DNA of 64,000 bases from Streptomyces caniscabiei. Lineage in GTDB: Bacteria; Actinomycetota; Actinomycetes; Streptomycetales; Streptomycetaceae. The stretch lies in NCBI RefSeq assembly GCF_014930365.1, contig NZ_JABXWI010000003.1, forward strand, positions 496,001 through 560,000. The letters run 5' to 3'. The position numbers were made by a program, and so were the translations under genes. A model generated the notes under the pieces. The model was given only the letters and a program-made list of their open reading frames with translations, was not told the DNA's origin and did no database searches. Shown here piece by piece: positions 43,057 through 51,460 of the stretch; position 1 is the stretch's first letter, and each line of letters begins with the position of its first letter.

Positions 43057-43821
43057 TCACTGGTTCACGAAACCGCCGTCCACCGGCATCACGGTGCCGG
43101 TCAGGAACGGACAACGGTCGCTGAGCAGCCATGCGGCCGCCTGTGCGATCTCCTCCGGCTCGGCCGTACGCCCCTGGGGCGTCAGGGAGTTGACCAGATC
43201 CTGAAGCCCTGGGTTACGGCCGAACCAGTCGAGGGTGATCTCGCTGCGCGTGGTTCCCGGGGCGATGGCGTTCACCCGAACCCCCTGCTTGGCGTATTCG
43301 TCGGCGGCGGCCCGGGTCAGCCCCACGACCGCGTGCTTGGACGCGATGTACGGGGCGGCCGCGGGGATGGCCACCACACCGGCGACGCTGCTGTTGTTGA
43401 CGATGGAACCGCCGCCGTTCGGCAGCATGGCGGCGATCTCGTGGCGCAGGCAGTTGAAGACGCCGCGGACGTTGGTGTCCATGACACCGTCGTAGACGTC
43501 GTCCGACATCTGGTGCAACGGGGTGCGGTCGCCACCGATCCCGGCGTTGTTGAACGCGGAGTCGAGCCGGCCGTACCGCGCGACGACGAAATCCACCGCC
43601 CTCGCGACATCCTCGGCGACCCGGACGTCGCCGACCGCGTACGCCGCCTCCGCCCCCGTGTCGCGGAGCTCCCCCACGAGAGCGGCCAGCCGCTCCTCCC
43701 GCCGAGCGGTGACCACGACCACCGCCCCCTCCTCCGCGAACACCCGTGCCGCCGCTTCGCCTATACCGCTGCTCGCGCCGGTGACGAGTACGACTTTCCC
43801 CTTCAGAAGATCACTGGTCAT
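43057..43821 (-). CDS. Short-chain dehydrogenase/reductase
   Basis: A 254-residue classical SDR. Cofactor motif TGASSGIG is at 15-22, with NNAG, catalytic Ser in NNSSVAG, YIASK (Tyr/Lys) and a C-terminal FLTGTVMPVDGG. Glucose-1-dehydrogenase-like members oxidise or reduce alcohols and ketones. Its position next to afsA could mean it acts as the butyrolactone-pathway reductase, or as a tailoring ketoreductase of the cluster; neither can be chosen from sequence. It is transcribed alone toward the terminator shared with the AfsA gene. Confidence 0.88.
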   Translation of the reverse strand: MTSDLLKGKVVLVTGASSGIGEAAARVFAEEGAVVVVTARREERLAALVGELRDTGAEAAYAVGDVRVAEDVARAVDFVVARYGRLDSAFNNAGIGGDRTPLHQMSDDVYDGVMDTNVRGVFNCLRHEIAAMLPNGGGSIVNNSSVAGVVAIPAAAPYIASKHAVVGLTRAAADEYAKQGVRVNAIAPGTTRSEITLDWFGRNPGLQDLVNSLTPQGRTAEPEEIAQAAAWLLSDRCPFLTGTVMPVDGGFVNQ

Positions 43822-44489
43822 AGGGGGAGTGTGACAGGCGGGGCGCGGGGCGGTTCAGGGTTACCGGCCGATGACCGCGCCATTGACCACGCGTCATACG
43901 CTGCGACGGCTCGGACCGGCACATGAGGACAGAGTCCTTCAGCCTGTCGTCCAGCCCCTCGGCAAGCCACTGAATGACAGGAGATTTTCCTTGCTCGGCG
44001 CATCCCTTGGCACGGTGTCGAACTGCGGTCCAGGGAACCGTGGCAGGCCGCAGAATACGTCGCGCTCCAGGACCGGGTGCGGGCCGAGACCCCTGGCTGC
44101 CGTGGGTGCCCGAGATCACGGACACCGAGTCCGCTCTGTTCTGGCTTCAGCGTAGGGCGGACAGTCGGGTCGAGGAGGGCCCCGGATCCATGGCAACGGC
44201 ATGCCCCGGGTGCGGTGGCGGATGGCACCGGACAACCATTCCAGCAGCGCCGCGCCAAGCGACCCGGCATGTCCTTCGAGTGCGTCCTGCGCGGCTGCCT
44301 TCCTCATCGTGGCCGACGTCTGGACGTGGAGGTCCGGTCCGTCCTGGCCGGTGAACGGACGGCCGACCGGCAGCGCCCCGCACAGAGCGGCGCCTGAAGC
44401 CACGGCGCTCCTCCGGCTTCCCTGCGTACCGCCGGGGTGAAGCGGAGGCGCGCCATGCCGTCAACGTGAGAAGAGAATCGGAGACTCCT
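43822..44489. other. Intergenic region, no gene recognised
   Basis: 668 bp between divergent SDR and glycosyltransferase genes. It has normal GC with several weak frames on both strands, none with a recognisable domain, ribosome site and codon bias together. It could be promoter DNA or an old gene remnant. Confidence 0.45.
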
Positions 44490-45803
44490 GTGCGCGTCTT
44501 GTTCACCGTCTGGCCCGCTGCGGCACACCTCTTTCCGAGTGTGCCGCTCGCCTGGGCCCTCCAGGCAGCGGGACACGAAGTATGCGTGGCCTCCCGGCCC
44601 GCCCTCGCCGGCCCGACCACGGCCGCCGGACTCGCCGCCGCCACGCTCGTCGACGAGAGCGATCTCCCGCGTTCGGTCGGTGCCGCGAGCCCGGCTTCGA
44701 CGGAGTCGCGACAGGCGTGGTCGCGCATCACCGAGGCGATGGCGATCGACCCCGCCGACCCGGTGGCACCGCACCTGTGGCGCCTCTACCGCGACTATGT
44801 CGCCCCGGCGCTGAACGACCTTCAGCCCGCCGACGCCTTGCCCGACCGCCCTCAGCCGGTGCTGGACGCCCTGGTCCGGTTCTGCCGGAGCTGGAAGCCG
44901 GATCTGGTGCTCTGGGACCCCACGATGCCGGCCTCCGCCGTGGCGGCGAGGACTCTGGGAGCCGCACACGCTCGGCTGTTGTGGGGACTGGACCATGTGG
45001 GCTGGTCGGTCGACCGTTACACCCGGCGCAAGGACGAACTGGGTGAGGCACTCATCGACAGGGACCCGGTGGTGGCGGCGGTGCGCGCGATGGCCGAGCG
45101 GTACGAGGTGGCGTTCGATGACGAACTGCTGCACGGTCAATGGTCGCTGGATCCGATGCCGGCCGGGATGCGGTTGCCCACGGGGCGTCGAACCGTGCCG
45201 ATGAGCTGGGTCCCGTACACCGGATCGGGCGTTCTGCCCGAGTGGCTCCACGAGCGCACCGGCCGACCACGCGTGGCTCTCACGCTCGGCGCGTCGATGC
45301 GCGCCTTCAGCAAGGACAGCGAGCCGCTGATCGCCCATCTCCTCGAAGCCGTCGGCGCGTTGGACATCGACGTCGTGGCCACTCTGAACGCCTCGCAACT
45401 CGAGGGGATCGACCACGTGCCCGACAACGTGCGGACGATCGACTACATGCCGCTCTCCCAACTGCTGCCGACCTGCTCGGCGGTCATCCATCACGGCGGT
45501 TACGGCACCATGTGCGCTGCCGCGGCAGCCGCCGTGCCGCAGATCGTCGCGATGGACGGCGAAGCGGTCATGGAGGGACCGATCAGCGCGCACTACCTGA
45601 CCGAACAGGGCGCGGGTCTCCGGCTGGAACACGCGGAGTGCTCGGTGGACGACATCCGCAAGATGGTCACCAGGGTCCTGGAGGAACCCTCGTTCCAAGA
45701 GGCCTCGGAAGCGATGCGCCGGGACCTTCTCGCCTCCCCGAGCCCGGCCGACGTGGTGCCTGTCCTCGAAAGACTGGTGGCGGAGTACCGCACAGCCATC
45801 TGA
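44490..45803 (+). CDS. Glycosyltransferase 1 (GT1, antibiotic deoxysugar type)
   Basis: A 437-residue GT-B fold glycosyltransferase. It starts VRVLFTVWPAAAHLFPSVPL with AWALQAAGHEVCVAS, typical of polyketide macrolide/aromatic glycosyltransferases that use dTDP-deoxysugars. The C-terminal nucleotide-sugar site has CSAVIHHGGYGT. It is closely similar in layout to the second glycosyltransferase at 51461. The GTG at 44490 follows GGAG at six bases. It precedes an imine-reductase-like gene in the same direction, with a TetR-controlled promoter between them. Confidence 0.92.
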   Translation: MRVLFTVWPAAAHLFPSVPLAWALQAAGHEVCVASRPALAGPTTAAGLAAATLVDESDLPRSVGAASPASTESRQAWSRITEAMAIDPADPVAPHLWRLYRDYVAPALNDLQPADALPDRPQPVLDALVRFCRSWKPDLVLWDPTMPASAVAARTLGAAHARLLWGLDHVGWSVDRYTRRKDELGEALIDRDPVVAAVRAMAERYEVAFDDELLHGQWSLDPMPAGMRLPTGRRTVPMSWVPYTGSGVLPEWLHERTGRPRVALTLGASMRAFSKDSEPLIAHLLEAVGALDIDVVATLNASQLEGIDHVPDNVRTIDYMPLSQLLPTCSAVIHHGGYGTMCAAAAAAVPQIVAMDGEAVMEGPISAHYLTEQGAGLRLEHAECSVDDIRKMVTRVLEEPSFQEASEAMRRDLLASPSPADVVPVLERLVAEYRTAI

Positions 45804-45825
45804 ACTCTCCTACCGCCGGGCCCAG

Positions 45826-45883
45826 TTAGAGCGTTCTTTCTATCGCTCGTGCTAGCCTGAAAACTAGTTAGAACGATCGATCC
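45826..45883 (+). promoter_or_regulatory. TetR-type operators upstream of IRED-like gene 1
   Basis: TTAGAGCGTTCTTTC (45826-45840) and TTAGAACGATCGATCC (45868-45883), 42 bp apart. The first is nearly identical to TAGAGCGTTCTTT at 47498-47510 in front of the TetR gene, so the same repressor should bind all of them. The core AGANCGTTCT is palindromic. Confidence 0.6.
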
Positions 45884-45908
45884 AATGTGAAGCGAGTAAG
45901 GGGTCTTC

Positions 45909-46781
45909 ATGCAGAAGCAGGCGGTCACCATCATCGGGCTGGGCCCGATGGGACACGCGATGGCCAGCACGTTCATCGACAAAGGTCACCGGGTGACCGT
46001 GTGGAACCGGACCGCGGGCAAGGCCGACGACCTCGTGGCCAAGGGAGCCGTGTCGGCGCCCAGCCCGGCGGAGGCGTTGTCGGCCGGCGAGGTGGTGGTC
46101 CTCAGCCTGACGGACTACGACGCGATGTACGCCATCCTGGACCCCGCCGCGCACGCGTTGTCGGGGAAGGTCGTCGTCAACCTCAGTTCGGACACCCCGG
46201 AGAAGGCACGGGAGGCGGCCAAGTGGGCGGCCCGCCACGGCGCCGAGTACCTCACGGGTGGCGTGCAGGCTTCCCCCACGGGTATCGGTGAGCCGGAGTC
46301 CTTCACCTTCTACAGCGGTCCCCAGCACGTGTTCGAGGCGGTCAAGGAGACGCTGGAGGTACTCACCAAGACCGACTACCGGGGTGAGGACCCCGGCCTG
46401 GCCGCGCTGTACTACCAGCTCCAGTTGGACGTCTTCTGGACGACGGCGCTCGCGTACCTGCACGCGCTCGCGGTGGCCGACGCCCATGGGATCAGCGCAC
46501 AGGACCTGCTGCCGTATCTCTCCGGCACAGTGGCCTCGATGCCGGACTTCTTCGGCTTCTACACGCCCCGCATCGACGCGGGCGAACACCCGGGCGATGT
46601 CGACAGGCTGGCCATGGGCGTCGCCAGCGTCGACCATGTGGTGCAGACCGCAAAGGACGCAGGCGTCGACGCCGCCCTGCCCGCCGCGGTCCTGGAGATC
46701 TTCCGACGGGGCGTCGACGCGGGATACGCGGCGGACAGCTTCACCAGCCTGATCGAGACTTTCAAGAAGCCCACGGTCTGA
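45909..46781 (+). CDS. Imine reductase-like NAD(P)-dependent oxidoreductase 1
   Basis: A 290-residue protein of the beta-hydroxyacid dehydrogenase/imine reductase superfamily. The Rossmann motif IIGLGPMGHAMASTF is at 8-22, with VWNRTAGKA (NADPH-type) and a C-terminal helical domain (YYQLQLDVFWTTALAYLHAL) as in IREDs. Such enzymes reduce cyclic imines, or in biosynthetic clusters sometimes C=N or enone groups. It is the first of two copies in the cluster; the second, at 53157, shares the start motif and spacing. It is likely under control of the TetR at 46839 through the upstream operators. Confidence 0.85.
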   Translation: MQKQAVTIIGLGPMGHAMASTFIDKGHRVTVWNRTAGKADDLVAKGAVSAPSPAEALSAGEVVVLSLTDYDAMYAILDPAAHALSGKVVVNLSSDTPEKAREAAKWAARHGAEYLTGGVQASPTGIGEPESFTFYSGPQHVFEAVKETLEVLTKTDYRGEDPGLAALYYQLQLDVFWTTALAYLHALAVADAHGISAQDLLPYLSGTVASMPDFFGFYTPRIDAGEHPGDVDRLAMGVASVDHVVQTAKDAGVDAALPAAVLEIFRRGVDAGYAADSFTSLIETFKKPTV

Positions 46782-46790
46782 ACCGCCTCA

Positions 46791-46829
46791 AGGGCGCGCG
46801 TGCACACCGACTGCGTGTACGCGCGCCCT
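46791..46829. terminator. Bidirectional terminator
   Basis: AGGGCGCGCGT (46791-46801) pairs with ACGCGCGCCCT (46819-46829), between the convergent IRED-like and TetR genes. Confidence 0.7.
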
Positions 46830-46838
46830 CGACATTGC

Positions 46839-47465
46839 TCACACAGGCCCGGCAGCCGTCCCGCGGGCACTGTCGATCAGCAGTGCGAGGTGCCTGCCCG
46901 CGGCCTCCAGCGGCACCTCGCTCCTGGTCATCTGAGCCGTCAGCTCGGCGCCCTCCAGGATGCTGATCACGGTGTGGGCGAGTGCGCGGGCGTCGTCCTC
47001 GGCCACCCCCGACTCCGTCAGCTTGTCGAGAACCAGGGCATGCCAGCGCGCGAACGCCTCCGAGGCCGCTGCCTGGATCTGGGGATAGCGGCCGGACGCG
47101 CCCAGCCCCGTCGTGGTGACGGGGCAGCCGTCCCTCCAGTCCGACGCGCGCAGCCCCTCCGCGAGTCTGCGGGTGAAAAGCACGAGCGCCGAGGCCGGGT
47201 CCTCCTCTTCGTCGAACACGGCACGCAGTTCATCGACGAACTCCCGGTCGCCGCGGTGCAGCGCCTCGACGGCCAGCGCCAGTTTGCCGCCCGGGAAGAA
47301 GTGATAGACCGAGCCGAGCGTCGCGCCGGCCTCGGCGGAGATCTGCTTGATCCCCGTGCCGTCGTAGCCCTGGCGTTGCATCAGTCGCGAGGCCGCCCGG
47401 GCGATGCGTTCACGGGTGGCGACGACGGGCTCGGAGGCGTCCCCTGGCCGCTTCTCGTCACTCAT
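46839..47465 (-). CDS. TetR-family repressor
   Basis: A 208-residue TetR/AcrR protein with the HTH ATRERIARAASRLMQRQGYD, GIKQISAEAGATLGSVYHFF. The C-terminal domain (LRASDWRDGCPVTTTGLG) matches the LmrA/YxaF-like subgroup. It is divergent from the flavoenzyme gene at 47529 and convergent with IRED-like gene 1, with shared operator sequences at both promoters. It therefore probably co-controls these two tailoring enzymes and itself, perhaps derepressed by the pathway product. The start is ATG 47465, or GTG 47480 five residues upstream. Confidence 0.85.
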   Translation of the reverse strand: MSDEKRPGDASEPVVATRERIARAASRLMQRQGYDGTGIKQISAEAGATLGSVYHFFPGGKLALAVEALHRGDREFVDELRAVFDEEEDPASALVLFTRRLAEGLRASDWRDGCPVTTTGLGASGRYPQIQAAASEAFARWHALVLDKLTESGVAEDDARALAHTVISILEGAELTAQMTRSEVPLEAAGRHLALLIDSARGTAAGPV

Positions 47466-47497
47466 GGACTTCGTCTTCACAGTGCGAGGTTACCAGG

Positions 47498-47510
47498 TAG
47501 AGCGTTCTTT
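47498..47510. promoter_or_regulatory. TetR operator in divergent promoter
   Basis: TAGAGCGTTCTTT between the TetR gene and the ACAD-fold flavoenzyme gene repeats the operator seen at 45827-45839. Confidence 0.6.
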
Positions 47511-47528
47511 TCAGTGGTGTCGTTCGTC

Positions 47529-48818
47529 ATGCCCGCGAGCCGGAATTACCGGCTCATTGACGGTGGACGGATACGGTCCTTGCGAACCGCGCAGAAAGCA
47601 AACTCCCCTGCCGAACTGATCGTTGATCAGAAAGAGGGCCGAACGGTCGCCACAGAGAAGGATTTCCTGAAGGTGCTCGATGCGATTCGTGAAATCGCTC
47701 CGACGCTCCGAAGCAACGGCAGACGCGCCGAGAAGGAGAACTGGATTCCGCAAGCGAACATCGAACTGCTGGAGAACACCGGTCTGTTCGGCGTCGCGGT
47801 ACCCGAGCGCTTCGGGGGACTCGATCTGCCCGCCGCGCAGCAGGCCGCCCTCCTCACCGAGACGGCGCGGTCCTGCGGTTCGACGGGCTGGGTCTCCATG
47901 GTCTGGGTGACGACCGCCTGGATGGCGACCCTCTACCCCGACGCCGCGCAGGAGGAGGTGTTCTCGGACGGCCAGGTGCGCGTCTCCGGCGGCTTCACAC
48001 CCTCCGGCACTCTCGTCCCGACCGAGGGCGGGTACGTCCTGAACGGGTCCTGGCGGTTCAACACCGGTGTCCGGGGCGCCCGTTGGAATGTGTGTACCGC
48101 CCTGGCCGAGAACGGGCACGGGCAGGTCGAGGAACTGTTCCCGCTGGTGCCCACCGCTGAGCTGACACTGGCCGACGACTGGGACGTCTTCGGCGCCGCC
48201 GGCACCGGAAGCGTCACCTCGACCGCGCAGGACGTCTTCGTCCCCGCACACCGAGTGGTCGACGCGTCGGTGTACGAAGCAGCCACGAAGGGCCGTTGGA
48301 ACGCACATCTCACCGGCCGCAACTACAGCCTGCTCAGCTACATCCTGGCCACGACCGCGTCCACGTTCATCGGCCTGGCCCAGGCGGCCCTCGACGAGTT
48401 CGTCGCCCGCTTGCCGGGAAAGGGCATCACCTACACGAACTGGTCCGAGCAGAAGGAACATCCGCACATCCAGTTCCAGGTGGCCATGGCCGCCAACAAG
48501 ATCGCCTCCTGCGAAGGACTTCAGCGGGCCCTGCTCGAAACCGTGCAGCGCCGCGCGGACAACGGGGAGAAGATGACGCTGGAGGAAAAGGCGACGGTGC
48601 GCGGCCAACTCGCTTTCGTGGCGCAGACCGCGAAAGAGGCCGTCGCCATGCTGCTCACGCTGAGCCCGGCCTCCTCCATCGCGCGCGGCGCGGCGCTGCA
48701 GCGCATCCACCGGGACGTCACGGCGCTCTCCCTGCACGGTCTGCTCGCCCCGATCGGCTCGCTGGAGGCACAGGGGCGAGTGCTGCTCGGGCTGGAACCC
48801 GGCACGGAATACCTCTGA
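47529..48818 (+). CDS. Acyl-CoA dehydrogenase-fold flavin monooxygenase/oxidase 1
   Basis: A 429-residue protein of the acyl-CoA dehydrogenase superfamily in the HsaA/HpaB-like group of flavin-dependent monooxygenases, which also includes polyketide hydroxylases and sugar N-oxygenases. Segments: LLENTGLFGVAVPERFGGLD, RSCGSTGWVSMVW, YVLNGSWRFNTGVRGARWN and C-terminal SSIARGAALQRIHRDV. It lacks a CoA-specific signature. It needs reduced flavin from a separate reductase, not visible in the window. ATG 47529 is used, but the first 45 residues are not shared with copy 2 at 54153 and the true start could be lower. Confidence 0.85.
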   Translation: MPASRNYRLIDGGRIRSLRTAQKANSPAELIVDQKEGRTVATEKDFLKVLDAIREIAPTLRSNGRRAEKENWIPQANIELLENTGLFGVAVPERFGGLDLPAAQQAALLTETARSCGSTGWVSMVWVTTAWMATLYPDAAQEEVFSDGQVRVSGGFTPSGTLVPTEGGYVLNGSWRFNTGVRGARWNVCTALAENGHGQVEELFPLVPTAELTLADDWDVFGAAGTGSVTSTAQDVFVPAHRVVDASVYEAATKGRWNAHLTGRNYSLLSYILATTASTFIGLAQAALDEFVARLPGKGITYTNWSEQKEHPHIQFQVAMAANKIASCEGLQRALLETVQRRADNGEKMTLEEKATVRGQLAFVAQTAKEAVAMLLTLSPASSIARGAALQRIHRDVTALSLHGLLAPIGSLEAQGRVLLGLEPGTEYL

Positions 48819-48915
48819 TCGCACCGTCGCGCGGCCGTCCGACGAACCGGTCGGCTGCTCGGGCACGTGTCCCGGGCCCGAGCAATGACATATGAACAAC
48901 CACCAAGGAAGATCC

Positions 48916-50346
48916 GTGACATCTCGCACAACCGAACCAGTACGTCATCGCCGTATCGCCCGGCGTCCCTTCCTCAAGGCAGTCGGAGCCGCCGTGGTCG
49001 TCGCCTCGGCAGGCGGCGTCGGGGCGGCCCAAGCGGCCGACCGGCGCGGTGCGGCAGCGGACGAATCCGCGGACGCCCTCATCATCGGTGCGGGCTATGC
49101 CGGTGTGACCGTGGCTCGTGAACTGTCCGCTCGCGGGCTGAAGCCGCTCATCCTGGAAGCGAGGAATCGCACCGGCGGCCGCATATGGACCGACACCTTC
49201 TCCGGCGAGCAGGTGGAGATCGGCGGCGGCTGGGTGGGCGAACAGCAGGTACTCGTGCAGCGGGAACTCACCCGCTATGGCATCACCACCACCCCTGACA
49301 TAGGTCCGGACCGCATGCTGTTGCCGGGAGACAGCGGTCTTGAGAGCATGACGCCGGCCGAGGCTGTCGGGGCACTGAGCCCTCTGTGGACGGAGTTCTA
49401 CCGGGGTTCCGAGACCTACTTCGAGCGCCCGTACGAGCCGCTTCACCGCAAGGACCTGCTCGCGAACGTGGACGGCATGTCCCTCGCCGACCGGCTCCGC
49501 CAACTCTCGCTGTCCCCCAAGGAATTCCACCGGCTCAACAGTGAGACGTCCCTGTACTCGGGCGGACCGAGTTCGATCGGCGCGCTGACCGGGATGGCGC
49601 AGTGGTTCCAGCTCAGCGGCGGGGACTACGAGAGCTCCCTGTCGATGAACCAGAAGCCCGCAGGGGGCATGATCTCGCTGCTCAAGGCCATGCTCAGGGA
49701 GTCCGGGGCCCAGGTGCGCCTGCAGTCGGCGGTCACCAGGATCACCGAGTCCAGGGGCGTGGTGACCGTGGAGGTATCGAGCGGGAAGCGGTACACGGCC
49801 CCGATGGTGGTCGTCGCGACTCCCACGAACGTGTGGAAGGACATCACCTTCCAGCCGGGCCTTCCCCCCGCCCACGCGACGGCGACGAGACAGGGAATCG
49901 GCGTCCCTCACTCGAACAAGTTGTGGATCCATGTCCAGGGCAGGACCGAGGCGCTGTTCGCCCAGACCCCGGAGGGCTCCCCCATCAGCATGATGCTGCC
50001 GCAGCAGCAACTGGCCGACGGACGCCTGATGGTGGCCTTCGCCGGGCCGTCCCTCGACGCCGGTGATCCCGCAGCTGTACAGGAGGCCGTCCGGGAGCTC
50101 CTGCCGGGCAGTTCGCTCATCCGATACCGGACGATGGACTGGGGAAGGGACCGGTACGCACGCGGTGGCTGGGGCCTTCGCAGGCCCGGCCAGTTGCTCG
50201 CCCTGTTTCCGCAGATCGAGGAACCGCACGGCCGGATCCTGTTCGCCGGCGCGGACATCGCGCAGGGTTGGCACGGCGCCTACGTCGAGGGCGCGATCGA
50301 GTCCGGGCTGCGTGCCGCGCGCCAAGCGGTCGCACTCGTTCGGTGA
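48916..50346 (+). CDS. Tat-exported flavin amine oxidase
   Basis: A 476-residue flavin-containing monoamine oxidase. It has a twin-arginine signal (RRPFLKAVGAAVVVASAGG, residues 16-34), then the FAD Rossmann motif IIGAGYAGVTVARELSARG, EARNRTGGRIWT and the C-terminal substrate/FAD region FAGADIAQGWHGAYVEGA. It oxidises amines to imines or dehydrogenates related bonds and would act outside the cytoplasmic membrane. The GTG at 48916 has AAGGAAG at five bases; an ATG at 48892 lacks a ribosome site. A secreted amine oxidase in a polyketide cluster suggests late oxidation of an amino sugar or of the exported product. Confidence 0.87.
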   Translation: MTSRTTEPVRHRRIARRPFLKAVGAAVVVASAGGVGAAQAADRRGAAADESADALIIGAGYAGVTVARELSARGLKPLILEARNRTGGRIWTDTFSGEQVEIGGGWVGEQQVLVQRELTRYGITTTPDIGPDRMLLPGDSGLESMTPAEAVGALSPLWTEFYRGSETYFERPYEPLHRKDLLANVDGMSLADRLRQLSLSPKEFHRLNSETSLYSGGPSSIGALTGMAQWFQLSGGDYESSLSMNQKPAGGMISLLKAMLRESGAQVRLQSAVTRITESRGVVTVEVSSGKRYTAPMVVVATPTNVWKDITFQPGLPPAHATATRQGIGVPHSNKLWIHVQGRTEALFAQTPEGSPISMMLPQQQLADGRLMVAFAGPSLDAGDPAAVQEAVRELLPGSSLIRYRTMDWGRDRYARGGWGLRRPGQLLALFPQIEEPHGRILFAGADIAQGWHGAYVEGAIESGLRAARQAVALVR

Positions 50347-50389
50347 CGGACATCGAGGCGCCGCCACGGATCTTCCGGTCCGGGGCGGC

Positions 50390-50447
50390 GCTTCGGCGTG
50401 TGCGGTGCCGCCGGGAAACAGGCTCTCCGGCCCGAGCACGCCGAAGC
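50390..50447. terminator. Bidirectional terminator
   Basis: GCTTCGGCGTG (50390-50400) pairs with CACGCCGAAGC (50437-50447) between convergent amine oxidase and aldo/keto reductase genes. Confidence 0.65.
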
Positions 50448-50464
50448 GACACGGCACCGCTCGC

Positions 50465-51451
50465 TCACCGCGCCCAGGCCTCCGGGCCGGGGCCGCCCCT
50501 TCCCACCGGGGGGAAGAGCTCGTCGAGGATGCGCAGCACCTCGTCGCTCAGACTCAGTCGCGTGGCCCGCAGGGCTCCGTGCAACTGCTCGACGCTGCGC
50601 GGGCCGATCACCGGTGCCGTGACGCCCGGGCGGGACATGACCCAGGCGAGACCGACCTCGGCGGGGTCCGCACCGAGGTCCGCGCACAGCTTCTCGTACG
50701 CCGTGACGGCCTCGCGGTGCTCCTCCAGCGCCTCCGCCGCCCGGCCCTGGGCACTCTTCATCGCGCTGCCCTCGGACAGCTTGCGCAGTGCGCCGCCGAG
50801 CAGCCCGCCGTGCAGCGGCGACCACGCCAGTACGGCGACTCCATAGCGCCGGCAGGCCGGGATCACCTCGAGTTCGACGTGGCGGGTGACGAGGTTGTAC
50901 ACGCTCTGCTCGGAGACGATGCCGAGGAAGTGGCGGCGCGCGGCGGCCTCCTGGGCCTCTCCTATGTGCCATCCGGCGAAGTTGGACGAGCCGACGTAGC
51001 GCACCTTGCCCTGCCGGGTGAGGGTCTCCATCGCCTGCCACACCTCCTCCCAGGGGGCGTGCCGGTCGATCCGGTGCATCTGGAACAGGTCGATCCAGTC
51101 GGTGCGCAGCCGCCGCAGCGACGCCTCGCAGGAGGCGATGATGTGACGTGCCGAGAGCCCGGAGTCGTTGGGCCAGTCGCTCATGGGACTGGCGACCTTG
51201 GTCCCGAGGATCACCTTCTCGCGTCGGCCGCCACCGCCGGCGAACCAGGAACCCAGGAACTCCTCGGTGAAGCCCTTGTGCTTCTGCCAGCCGTACTGGT
51301 TGGCCGTGTCGATGAAGTTCACGCCGTGGTCGAGCGCGGTGTCGAGGATGGCGTGGCTCTCCTCGTCGCTCGCCCTGACCCCGAGATTCAGGGTTCCCAG
51401 GCATATCTCACTGACCTTGAGGGCGGTCCGGCCCAGGTGGGTGTAGCGCAT
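50465..51451 (-). CDS. Aldo/keto reductase, probable NDP-sugar 3-ketoreductase
   Basis: A 328-residue TIM-barrel AKR. The catalytic Tyr is in FIDTANQYG, with a Lys in VILGTKVASP, His in LFQMHRID and a C-terminal NADPH loop (IGPRSVEQLHGAL). It closely resembles the dTDP-4-keto-6-deoxyhexose 3-ketoreductases of antibiotic clusters, which act right after the 2,3-dehydratase to give 2,6-dideoxysugars. It lies 9 bp after glycosyltransferase 2 in the same operon, supporting a sugar role. Confidence 0.82.
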   Translation of the reverse strand: MRYTHLGRTALKVSEICLGTLNLGVRASDEESHAILDTALDHGVNFIDTANQYGWQKHKGFTEEFLGSWFAGGGGRREKVILGTKVASPMSDWPNDSGLSARHIIASCEASLRRLRTDWIDLFQMHRIDRHAPWEEVWQAMETLTRQGKVRYVGSSNFAGWHIGEAQEAAARRHFLGIVSEQSVYNLVTRHVELEVIPACRRYGVAVLAWSPLHGGLLGGALRKLSEGSAMKSAQGRAAEALEEHREAVTAYEKLCADLGADPAEVGLAWVMSRPGVTAPVIGPRSVEQLHGALRATRLSLSDEVLRILDELFPPVGRGGPGPEAWAR

Positions 51452-51460
51452 GGTGGTGTG

